Shown piece by piece: positions 9,666 through 17,063 of a stretch of 64,000 nucleotides of DNA. Numbering within the stretch: position 1 is the first letter of the stretch; the number at the start of each line of letters is the position of its first letter. A program made the translations under genes and the position numbers. Origin of the DNA: Oceanotoga teriensis (lineage in GTDB: Bacteria; Thermotogota; Thermotogae; Petrotogales; Petrotogaceae); the NCBI RefSeq assembly GCF_003148465.1, contig NZ_QGGI01000007.1, positions 1-64,000 of the forward strand. Reading direction: 5' to 3'. The notes under the pieces are model-generated. The model was not told the origin of the DNA and ran no database searches. It was given only the letters and a program-made list of their open reading frames with translations.

Positions 9666-9757
9666 CATAATTGATTTCATAAAGAGAAAATGATATCCCC
9701 TGTTTTAAAAACAGGTTATGGAGGAATATTGATTTTTTATTAAATTCATTGTTCATA
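9647..9757 (-). CDS. pyr operon leader peptide, 36 residues
   Basis: A 37-codon frame starts with ATG at 9757, five bases after a strong AGGAGGG, and ends with TAG at 9647-9649 inside the attenuator hairpin. The peptide begins MNNEFNKKSIFLHN and has no recognisable domain; its sequence probably matters less than its position. It resembles E. coli PyrL, whose translation overlaps the pyrBI attenuator. In that model low UTP slows RNA polymerase in U-rich leader sequence, the ribosome catches up, and the terminator cannot form. No PyrR gene or PyrR-type binding loop is visible here. Confidence 0.75.
9700..9716 (-). promoter_or_regulatory. Candidate transcription-pause hairpin in the pyr leader
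   Basis: The minus strand reads CCTGTTTTTAAAACAGG, able to fold into a 7-bp stem, followed within a few bases by U-rich sequence (ATTTTCTCTTTATG). A pause hairpin before a U tract, upstream of a terminator and inside a leader reading frame, is the layout of the E. coli pyrBI attenuator. Confidence 0.5.
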
Positions 9758-9833
9758 TTAACCCTCCTATCAATTTCTTATATATACTAACACTTTTAAA
9801 ATATTTTTATTTTACATAAAAATTAATTTTATT

Positions 9834-10796
9834 TTACATTTTAAGCACATCATCCTTCAAAATCTTAAAACCTTCATTCTCTATATATTTTAATCTTTCA
9901 AATTTCTTTATTAAACTATCTTTATTTTCTATAATATAATAATCATTATGACCTAAAAAAGGATATTCCAAAACTAATTCAGAAAAAATTGAAGATACTT
10001 CTAAAAATATTTCAATCACTTCTGAACTTATATTCAAAGAAGAACTTTTCTCTCTTAAATAATTTAAATAGTCATAAATAGCTCTTTTAGACTCATTATA
10101 AACTGAAAGACAGTACTTGAATCCAAATCTATCAAAATCTCCTTCCTTGATAGAAAACATTAAATTATCATATGCTTTTAAACCTTTAGAATAATACTTT
10201 GAAATATGAAATTTCTTATTCCATTCTCTAACTCCATATGCTAAAGAAGTTCTATAAGCTTTTTCATTGTCTATTTTAATAAAATCTTTTATAAAACAAA
10301 TATATAAATATGGAACTAAAGAAAAACCAAGATTTTTATATAAAAGAGGATCTGGATCATCATTTGCAACATCTTTTGCAAAAAAAACTTCATCTTCATC
10401 ATCATAACCATTAATAATTCCAAACTCTAAAATATCTGTTGGTGCCCATATAATAACAGGTGTATCTTTATCTATATAATTTTTTATTAAAGATATACAA
10501 TCATTTTGTAAATACCTATATGTATTTAAATCATTATTAAAATTTAATTTAAAATCTGAATAAATACCTACTCTATCGAGTTGATGAAAATGTTCACTTC
10601 CCCAATCATAAACAGTTACTCCACCAGCATCACATTTAGTTCCAATTACAAAATCAAAAGCTCTTCCAGAAATACCTAAAAGTTCAAAATTAGAGATATC
10701 ATCAAAACCCTTATATTTCAAAACAGATTTAACCGCGCCCATAAAAGAGTTCCACATATTAATTTTTTCAACATTTTTTAAATATTTTTTATTCAT
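9834..10796 (-). CDS. BtrH-like (cysteine-peptidase-fold) protein of unknown role
   Basis: The N-terminal half resembles the butirosin-biosynthesis BtrH N-terminal domain, a papain/C39-like fold. It has an opening W.SFMGAVKSVLKYKG, then ISGRAF.F and a V..W.PTD.LEFGI.NGYD stretch. The C-terminal half is helical. The catalytic cysteine expected near the start is not obvious, so an enzymatic role is uncertain; such domains are often found with regulators or sensors. The start at 10796 has GGAGGAT eight bases upstream and overlaps the WYL regulator by eight bases, so the two are coupled. Confidence 0.5.
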   Translation of the reverse strand: MNKKYLKNVEKINMWNSFMGAVKSVLKYKGFDDISNFELLGISGRAFDFVIGTKCDAGGVTVYDWGSEHFHQLDRVGIYSDFKLNFNNDLNTYRYLQNDCISLIKNYIDKDTPVIIWAPTDILEFGIINGYDDEDEVFFAKDVANDDPDPLLYKNLGFSLVPYLYICFIKDFIKIDNEKAYRTSLAYGVREWNKKFHISKYYSKGLKAYDNLMFSIKEGDFDRFGFKYCLSVYNESKRAIYDYLNYLREKSSSLNISSEVIEIFLEVSSIFSELVLEYPFLGHNDYYIIENKDSLIKKFERLKYIENEGFKILKDDVLKM

Positions 10797-11697
10797 AAAA
10801 ATCATCCTCCGAATACTCATTCATAAAACCCTTAATCATCTTTAAAAACTTTCTTTTCAACCAATTTGGTTTTAAAATTATAAATCTATTATTCCTCGAG
10901 AAAAGATCCATTATAAGTTTTTTTGAACTCTCAAACTGTATATAAAAATTATTTTCTATTTTCTTAAAACATTTAATTCCATTCAAATCATCATCACCAA
11001 AATACTTTATGATGGCTGTATAAGGCTTTGTATATTTAAAACTATTTTCATCATCTTTATACTCAGATTCATCAAAAAAACTATAAATAAACCTTTCCTC
11101 ATCTATAACTTCAAATCCAACAACTCTATCCAATCTAAAAACTCTTATATCATCTCTCAAATGACAAAATCCAACAAAATAATAATTAAATCTATTCTTA
11201 AAAATCTTATACGGAGAAATTATCCTTAAATCATTTTCAGAATTATATTTATGATAATTTATTTTTATTTTTTTATTCATTTTAATAGTATCATTTAAAG
11301 TATTATAAAAATCTAAAATATCTACAGGAATATCTACAAAAGGCATATCAAAATCTTTAACCTTAGAATCACCGCCAGAAAGTTTAAGAAATAAATCTGC
11401 TATATTTTGTGCAGAATCATCATTTATCTTAGAGTATCTTTCAGCCAAAAAAGATAATAATTCTTTATCTTCTTGTCTTATAAAAATACTTGGAAGATCA
11501 AAATCTTGAGAATAGACATAACCTTTAACTTTTTTAGAATATTCAATAGGAGCATTCAAAGAATATTTCATATATTCTATATCTCTATAAACTTGTCTTG
11601 AAGATATCTCAAATTCTTTAGATATCTTGTTCACAGTGGGGTAATTTTTATTTTTAATCATAGAATCAATCCACTGTATTCTGTGAAAATTACTCAT
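10789..11697 (-). CDS. WYL-domain transcriptional regulator (YafY/DeoR-like)
   Basis: The N-terminal winged helix (RIQWIDSMIKN..YPTVNKISKEFEISSRQVYRDIEYMK, about residues 4-50) is of the HTH_11/DeoR type. The WYL-type ligand domain follows (INYHKYNSENDLRIISPYKI.....YYFVGFCHLRDDIRVFRLDRV, about 145-205). The start follows GGAG by nine bases. The gene is transcribed away from the GyrI-like gene, and a palindrome over both promoters is probably its operator. The inducer is not evident. Confidence 0.85.
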   Translation of the reverse strand: MSNFHRIQWIDSMIKNKNYPTVNKISKEFEISSRQVYRDIEYMKYSLNAPIEYSKKVKGYVYSQDFDLPSIFIRQEDKELLSFLAERYSKINDDSAQNIADLFLKLSGGDSKVKDFDMPFVDIPVDILDFYNTLNDTIKMNKKIKINYHKYNSENDLRIISPYKIFKNRFNYYFVGFCHLRDDIRVFRLDRVVGFEVIDEERFIYSFFDESEYKDDENSFKYTKPYTAIIKYFGDDDLNGIKCFKKIENNFYIQFESSKKLIMDLFSRNNRFIILKPNWLKRKFLKMIKGFMNEYSEDDFYE

Positions 11698-11735
11698 AAA
11701 AATCATCTCCAAAAAATATAAATAAATCTAAAAAA

Positions 11736-11786
11736 ATTATATCAGTTTTATACTGACATAATACGTCAGATCAAAAAATGTATAAT
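11736..11786. promoter_or_regulatory. Divergent promoters sharing one palindromic operator
   Basis: The minus-strand promoter has TATAAT at 11736-11741, and the plus-strand promoter has TATAAT at 11781-11786. Between them lies the imperfect palindrome CTGACATAATACGTCAG (11753-11769), whose arms CTGAC/GTCAG cover the -35 region of both promoters. It is the natural binding site for the adjacent WYL regulator, giving coordinated and autogenous control. Confidence 0.65.
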
Positions 11787-11816
11787 TAAAATGAAATTAT
11801 ATGGGAGGTGGTTTTT

Positions 11817-12293
11817 ATGATAGAAGTAAAAAAATTTGAAACAAGAAAAGACATAAAAGTTATGGGGTTCAATACAAAAACAGACATGCAAAACGCTTCA
11901 AAAGATTGTGGAGACATATGGCATAAATTTGATGAATATTGGGGAAAAGGATATTTCAAAACAAAAAATGAATATTATGGAATAAGTCATGATTATGATG
12001 AAAAAACTGGAAAATTCAGTTATATGGCAGCTGTAACCCTAGAAGATGATGAAAAACCTTATGAAGAAATGGAAACCTTAAACATACCCCAAGCATACTA
12101 TGCAGTTTTTGAACATGTTGGAGATGTAAAAACTATGAGTCAAACTTTCAATAAAATATTTCAAGAATGGTTACCAAATTCAGAATACACTTATGATCCA
12201 AAAGGAAAAGATTTTGAACTTTATAATGAGGATTTCAAACCTCATCAAAAAGAAAGTAAAGTATATATATATTTACCTGTAATTAAAAAATAA
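11817..12293 (+). CDS. GyrI-like / AraC effector-binding-domain protein
   Basis: This is a stand-alone small-molecule-binding domain of 158 residues with the SHS2/GyrI-type pattern: MIEVKKFE at the start, a central Y.YMAAVTLED, then LNIPQAYYAVFEHVGDV and a C-terminal E.Y.ED FKP..KES...IYLPV. It has no DNA-binding domain. The frame opens at a GTG at 11808, but that GTG is inside the ribosome site GGGAGGTGG, so the ATG at 11817 is the start. It is divergent from the WYL regulator and likely controlled by it. It may bind a cationic or aromatic compound, as relatives of this fold do; the ligand is unknown. Confidence 0.8.
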   Translation: MIEVKKFETRKDIKVMGFNTKTDMQNASKDCGDIWHKFDEYWGKGYFKTKNEYYGISHDYDEKTGKFSYMAAVTLEDDEKPYEEMETLNIPQAYYAVFEHVGDVKTMSQTFNKIFQEWLPNSEYTYDPKGKDFELYNEDFKPHQKESKVYIYLPVIKK

Positions 12294-12338
12294 ACCTTGA
12301 AGGACAGATTAAAATCTGTCCTTCAAGGTTTATTTTTT
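12292..12338 (+). terminator. Strong intrinsic terminator
   Basis: A perfect 17-bp stem (AAACCTTGAAGGACAGA and its complement) with loop TTAAAA is followed by ATTTTTTAATT. Confidence 0.9.
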
Positions 12339-12433
12339 AATTATATTTAAGATTTTTTTAAGTATTTATGCAAAAAACTTTTTTTTATATTCATAATCCT
12401 TAATATTTTCGAATAATTACCTTAAATCAAACT

Positions 12434-12490
12434 TTGATAAAAAAATATAAAGTAGTAGAATCTATTTAGTTGCAATATGCACGCAACTAA
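12434..12490 (+). promoter_or_regulatory. Promoter and operator of the ROK/sugar-uptake operon
   Basis: TTGATA (12434-12439), a 16-base gap and TAGAAT (12456-12461) form a promoter. Immediately downstream, over the expected start point, is a perfect 8-base inverted repeat TTAGTTGC / GCAACTAA with a nine-base spacer (12466-12490), followed directly by the ribosome site GGAGG. Its position blocks initiation or escape, so the ROK protein encoded next probably represses its own operon here. Confidence 0.75.
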
Positions 12491-12504
12491 TTGGAGGTCG
12501 TGAA

Positions 12505-13626
12505 ATGTTTAATCTAAATGAAACACAACATAATATATTAAGACAAATATGGATGAAAGATTCCTTTACAAGACAAGAAATATCGAAAGAATTAAAAATA
12601 AATAGATCCACTGTTTCAAGAAATATTGAAGGTTTTCTCGATGAATCAATAATAATAACTGATGGAGAAATATCAGCAGGACAAAACGGTGGAAGAAAAA
12701 CTCAAAAATTAACATTAAATAATGATAGATTCTATGTACTTGGAATATCTATAATAAAAAGAAGAATCTTTTCAATATTGATAGATTTAAAGGGAAATAT
12801 TGTAAAAAAAGGTGAATTGAGAAAAAGTAGTGTTGGACAAAGTTTAATACAAGATCTAAAAGATGAAATAAAATCATATGAAAAATATTTTAATAAACTA
12901 TTAGGAATAAGTATTTCTTTACCCGGTGTTATAGATTCTAACAGCGGTTTAATAAAGCTTTCTACAAACCTTGAACTGCATAAGGTGAATCTAAAAAAAA
13001 CTATGGAGGATGAATTTGGAATTTATACTTTTATAGAAAATGATGCCAATTCAGGGGCTGCATCTTATCTATTATATTTAAAACTACAAATTCAAAATCT
13101 CTTGTATTTTATGTTCTTTTTTCCAGAAAACATATTAACCCTAAAAGGTATGGGTGCCGGTATAGTAATAAACAAAAAGTTATACAAAGGTAGTTTTTAT
13201 TCTGCAGGAGAAATTAAATTCAAACAAAATCTTCCAGAATACAAGAATAAATCTATAAGCATAGAAGATATCAAAAACTATGAAACTGTAGAATCGTCAT
13301 TAAAGGAAGATATAGAACTATTTATATCGAATCTCGCAGATAAAATATCCGAATATTCATTATTTATGAATCCAGATAAAATAGTGCTTGGGGGAGATAT
13401 ACTATTAATTCCAGGAAAAATAAAAAATATATTCATAAATAAATTATACGAAAATATGGAGAAAAATCATGAAGAATCATTCATTCTTTTGGACAACAAC
13501 AAAGTAGATACTATAGCAATTGGTTCAGCAATATCTTTTATGAATGAATTTATGAATGATTATGATTTTGCAAAAAAAATATTAAAAAAGATGAAAAAAG
13601 GTCATCTTAACAAAGTCTCTTTTTAA
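12505..13626 (+). CDS. ROK-family transcriptional repressor (NagC/XylR type)
   Basis: The N-terminal winged helix (SFTRQEISKELKINRSTVSRNIEGF, about residues 19-45) precedes a ROK domain with LGISISLPGVID, ENDANSGA and a GMGAGIVINKKLYKG glycine loop. The Zn-binding CxCGxxGC motif of ROK kinases is missing, so it should be a pure regulator and not a sugar kinase. Its 373 residues are slightly short. It heads the operon with a sugar ABC transporter and a GH84 enzyme, so an amino sugar or chito-type fragment is a reasonable inducer. A perfect inverted repeat precedes it. Confidence 0.88.
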   Translation: MFNLNETQHNILRQIWMKDSFTRQEISKELKINRSTVSRNIEGFLDESIIITDGEISAGQNGGRKTQKLTLNNDRFYVLGISIIKRRIFSILIDLKGNIVKKGELRKSSVGQSLIQDLKDEIKSYEKYFNKLLGISISLPGVIDSNSGLIKLSTNLELHKVNLKKTMEDEFGIYTFIENDANSGAASYLLYLKLQIQNLLYFMFFFPENILTLKGMGAGIVINKKLYKGSFYSAGEIKFKQNLPEYKNKSISIEDIKNYETVESSLKEDIELFISNLADKISEYSLFMNPDKIVLGGDILLIPGKIKNIFINKLYENMEKNHEESFILLDNNKVDTIAIGSAISFMNEFMNDYDFAKKILKKMKKGHLNKVSF

Positions 13627-13649
13627 AAATCTCTGGAGGTGGGAAAAGC

Positions 13650-14864
13650 ATGTTCAAAAAAGTATTTATTATCTTAACAGTAGTTCTTTTAGCTACTTTT
13701 GGATTTGCGAAAGAAAAGATAGTGTTCTGGAACTTTATGATGGATGAAGATACAGCAAGTTTGATATTAGACAAATTTGAAGAAAAAAACCCAGATATAG
13801 AAGTTGAATTCGTTCAATTATCTTGGGCAAACGGTTTCGATAAAATAGTTACTGCATTTGCAGCTGGTACAGCACCAGATGTACTCGAATTGGGAAACAC
13901 ATGGGTTGCAAATTTTGCAAATGAAGGTGTTTTAACAGATTTATCTATATATAAAAACGTAAGAGATGATATCGTAGGTTGGAATCAAGTTCAATTCAAT
14001 GGAAAATATTGGGGTTTCCCTTGGTTATTGGGTACAAGAGCTATGTACTATAACATAGACTTATTCATGCAAGCTGGTTTAGATCCAGAAAATCCACCAA
14101 AAACATGGAGTGAGGTTCTCGAAGCTGCAAAAAAAATCGATGCATTGGGTTCAGACGTATATGGTATGGGTATGGCAATAGGAGAACCTTATTCACCATG
14201 GCAAGAATGGTTCTTACCCGCAGTTTGGGGTAATAATGGTGATATAATGACAAAAAATTTAAAAACAGCTACATTGAATAGCCCAGAAGCAATTGAAGCT
14301 GCTCAATTCTATAAAGATTTATCAAAATATGCATTAAAAACAAAGATGAACGATTTACAAGCTGCTTTTGGTCAAGGAAAATTGGGTATGTTGGTAACTG
14401 GTGCAAATGTTATTTCAGACACAGCATCATCATATCCTGAAACAAATTTCTATGTTTCTTTTGTTCCAAAACCAGATAAAGGCGGATTCTCTGCATCATT
14501 CGCTGGTGGAGAAGTATTAACAGTACCAAAACAATCAAAACATAAAGAAGCAGCATTAAGACTTGTTAAATACTTAGTTGAAGCTGATGTAGCAATGGAT
14601 ATAACAAAAAGAGTTCCTGTAATATTCCCTTCAAACTCAAAAGCTGCTGAAGATCCTTGGTTTGAAGATCATCCATTAGAACAGATCTTCTTAGAACAAA
14701 ATGCAACAGCTGTTCCAGCATCTCCACATCCTAAGTTTGAAGATATTCAATCACTTGTAAGTACTGCTGTTGAAGAAATAGTATTAGACAATGCAGACAT
14801 AAAAAAGACTCTTGATAAATATAATACAAGAATACAAATAATATTAGACGAAACTAAATGGTAA
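13650..14864 (+). CDS. Sugar ABC transporter substrate-binding protein, family 1
   Basis: It is the exported ligand-binding component of the following permeases. It has an N-terminal signal peptide ending near TFGFA|KEKI with no lipobox cysteine, then the family 1 pattern VFWNFM.DEDTASLILDKFEEKNPDIEVEFVQ, AAGTAPDVLELG and a C-terminal lobe. The length of 404 residues is usual. Codon usage is more balanced than in neighbouring plus-strand genes (more GCT, GGT, GTT), which suggests high expression. GGAGGTGGG precedes the ATG. A hairpin after the gene may keep its message in excess over the permeases. No ATPase gene is in this operon, so a shared MsmK-like ATPase elsewhere is likely. Confidence 0.93.
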   Translation: MFKKVFIILTVVLLATFGFAKEKIVFWNFMMDEDTASLILDKFEEKNPDIEVEFVQLSWANGFDKIVTAFAAGTAPDVLELGNTWVANFANEGVLTDLSIYKNVRDDIVGWNQVQFNGKYWGFPWLLGTRAMYYNIDLFMQAGLDPENPPKTWSEVLEAAKKIDALGSDVYGMGMAIGEPYSPWQEWFLPAVWGNNGDIMTKNLKTATLNSPEAIEAAQFYKDLSKYALKTKMNDLQAAFGQGKLGMLVTGANVISDTASSYPETNFYVSFVPKPDKGGFSASFAGGEVLTVPKQSKHKEAALRLVKYLVEADVAMDITKRVPVIFPSNSKAAEDPWFEDHPLEQIFLEQNATAVPASPHPKFEDIQSLVSTAVEEIVLDNADIKKTLDKYNTRIQIILDETKW

Positions 14865-14879
14865 AATTATTTTTATAGG

Positions 14880-14905
14880 GACGGGAGTCATTCCCGTCTT
14901 TATTT
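14880..14905 (+). terminator. Intercistronic hairpin (partial terminator or stabiliser) after the binding-protein gene
   Basis: GACGGGA / TCCCGTC with a five-base loop is followed by TTTATTTTAGG, which runs into the ribosome site of the first permease. Such hairpins after binding-protein genes usually lower permease expression relative to the binding protein. Confidence 0.7.
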
Positions 14906-14920
14906 TAGGAGGGTATCGAT

Positions 14921-15796
14921 ATGCTAAGCAAAACCAAAAAAAGATGGAGCATCTTTCTATTTTTATCCCCCTGGATTATTTCTTTTTTGGTTTTTGAATT
15001 ATATCCATTAATATTTTCTGTATATATAAGTTTTACAGAATATTCAGGGTTAAATCCACAAAAAATATTTGTTGGTTTTTCAAACTATATACAAGCATTC
15101 AGTGATGAGGTATTTTTAATAGCTTTAAGAAACACTTTTATTTTCGTTATATTAACAATTCCTTTTACAATAGGTATCGCTTTAATATTGGCAATATTAT
15201 TAAATAATAAAAACCTTCCAGGTAGAAACTTCTTTAAAGCGGGTTTCTTTTTGCCATCTGTAATTTCAATGGTAGTTATATCTATGATGTGGCTATACCT
15301 ATATTCTGCAGATGGCCTTTTTATAAAATTGGGAACTATGATGGGATTTGATCTGCCTGCAAGGAGTTTTCTTGCTTCTCCAGATTCGGCATTGATGTCC
15401 ATAATGTTTATGGATGTGTGGGCGGCCTTTGGATACTATGTAATATTTATATTTGCAGGACTTCAAAATATACCAGAAGCTCTTTATGAAGCGGCGAGAA
15501 TAGATGGTGCAAGTTCATGGAAAATAGCTACAAAAGTCACTTTACCTATGATAAAACCAACTCTTTTTTTCGTAATATCAATAAACACTATAAGATCTTT
15601 TCAAATATTCTCAGAAATTTATACGATGACTGGTGGAGGACCAAGGAACTCCACACAAACAATGGTTCATTATCTATATGAAGTTTCATTCAAAAAATTT
15701 CAGCTCGGTTATGGATCAGCTATATCCTATATATTATTTATAATAATAATGATATTCACAATTATTCAAAAAAGAGCTCTTAGGAGTGATTATTGA
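14921..15796 (+). CDS. Sugar ABC transporter permease, MalF type
   Basis: It is an inner-membrane subunit of 291 residues with six predicted membrane segments. It has the cytoplasmic EAA loop EAARIDGASSWKIATKVTLPMI that docks the ATPase. The N-terminal WSIFLFLSPWIISFLVFELYPLIFS and the FVGFSNYIQAF loop are typical. AGGAGGG precedes the ATG, and its stop overlaps the start of the next permease. Confidence 0.93.
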   Translation: MLSKTKKRWSIFLFLSPWIISFLVFELYPLIFSVYISFTEYSGLNPQKIFVGFSNYIQAFSDEVFLIALRNTFIFVILTIPFTIGIALILAILLNNKNLPGRNFFKAGFFLPSVISMVVISMMWLYLYSADGLFIKLGTMMGFDLPARSFLASPDSALMSIMFMDVWAAFGYYVIFIFAGLQNIPEALYEAARIDGASSWKIATKVTLPMIKPTLFFVISINTIRSFQIFSEIYTMTGGGPRNSTQTMVHYLYEVSFKKFQLGYGSAISYILFIIIMIFTIIQKRALRSDY

Positions 15797-17046
15797 TGAA
15801 AAAAAAGACAAAAATGAGTAAAATAACAAAAGTAAACTTAATAATCCTTTCTATATTATTTGTTTTTTCTATGATCCCATTAATAATGACATTTATGACA
15901 GCTGTAATTCCTGAAGGAGATCTTTTCAATATAACAAAAGAAAAAACTCTTTTAGATTTTGAATTAAGTAAATTTTTTCTTAAAACTAAGATGAAAACAA
16001 TAGGAACATTTGACTATGATATATTTGAAGAAAATGATAAAAAATTTATAACGGTTGATATAAAAGAAAAAAATACTGGAATATCTTCTTTTGCAAGAGA
16101 TTTAGATATAAATTATTTAAGACATTTTGAATTAGAAATAAATCCAAATAAAAAATTGAATAACATACTTATAGGATTAAAAGATATTGACGGGAAATAT
16201 CAAATAGTGAGTTATAAAATAAACACAAAACCAAATGAATGGCAAAAAGTTAAACTTGAATTAAATCCTGAAGATTTTGGAGAAGTTGATACTAAACATA
16301 CTGCTGAAATTCAAGTATTATTTGATGAAGAAATAAAAGTATCCATGGATAATGTAATTCTAAAATATAAATTTCCTACATTCATGAACTTTAAAACTGT
16401 TTGGGAAGAAAATGATTTCGGACGATATATGTTAAACTCAACAATAATATCTATATCGGTAGTTTTAGGAAATTTAATATTCTGTTCATTGGTTGCATAT
16501 CCTTTTGCAAGAAAAGATTTTAAAGGAAAAGAAATACTATTCATGATAGTACTCGCAACTTATATGATTCCACCACAAATAAAGGTAATACCAATATTCA
16601 TACTAATGCAAAAACTAAATTGGATAGATACGTATCAAGCTTTAATAATGCCTACACTTGTAACACCGTTTGGAATCTTTTTGATGAGACAATATTTTGA
16701 GCAATTACCGAGAGAATTAGATCAGGCAGCTTATGTAGATGGTGCAAATGATTTTCAAATATTCACAAAAGTTGTAATGCCTTTAAGTGGTCCTGCTCTC
16801 GCAGTATTGGGGATAAACTCATTCATTGCAAGCTGGAATGATCTATATATGCCTTTGGTATTAACCACTTCAAAAGAAATGAGAACTGTACAAGTAGGTT
16901 TGGCAATGTTTCAAAAAATAAATGGTGTAAAATGGCCTTTGATTATGGCAGCATCAGCAATAGTTGGAATTCCTGTTATAATTGCATTCTTATTCTTCCA
17001 GAAAAAAATAATAGCAGGAATAACAGATGGAGCATTAAAAGGATAA
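15796..17046 (+). CDS. Sugar ABC transporter permease, MalG type, with an extra extracytoplasmic beta-domain
   Basis: The C-terminal 230 residues are an ordinary MalG-type permease with EAA loop DQAAYVDGANDFQIFTKVV. Between the first membrane helix (about 14-36) and the second lies an insertion of roughly 140 residues. It has alternating hydrophobic strands and ends ...W.KVKLEL......VSMDNVILKY, the look of a jelly-roll carbohydrate-binding or galactose-binding-like domain. At 416 residues it is much longer than a usual MalG-type subunit (about 280). The frame starts with TTG at 15793, but the ATG at 15796 sits seven bases after AGGAGTG and overlaps the previous stop (TGATG). Confidence 0.88.
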   Translation: MKKKTKMSKITKVNLIILSILFVFSMIPLIMTFMTAVIPEGDLFNITKEKTLLDFELSKFFLKTKMKTIGTFDYDIFEENDKKFITVDIKEKNTGISSFARDLDINYLRHFELEINPNKKLNNILIGLKDIDGKYQIVSYKINTKPNEWQKVKLELNPEDFGEVDTKHTAEIQVLFDEEIKVSMDNVILKYKFPTFMNFKTVWEENDFGRYMLNSTIISISVVLGNLIFCSLVAYPFARKDFKGKEILFMIVLATYMIPPQIKVIPIFILMQKLNWIDTYQALIMPTLVTPFGIFLMRQYFEQLPRELDQAAYVDGANDFQIFTKVVMPLSGPALAVLGINSFIASWNDLYMPLVLTTSKEMRTVQVGLAMFQKINGVKWPLIMAASAIVGIPVIIAFLFFQKKIIAGITDGALKG

Positions 17047-17063
17047 TATAAGAGGTGATAAAA

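Noticed and set aside
9599-9833. PyrR-binding attenuator
   Set aside because: No PyrR-type anti-antiterminator loop or pyrR gene is visible, and the terminator overlaps a translated leader instead.
14880-14905. Complete terminator ending the sugar operon after the binding protein
   Set aside because: The permeases have no other promoter in the 56-base gap, and the hairpin runs into their ribosome site, so partial termination or mRNA stabilisation is more likely.
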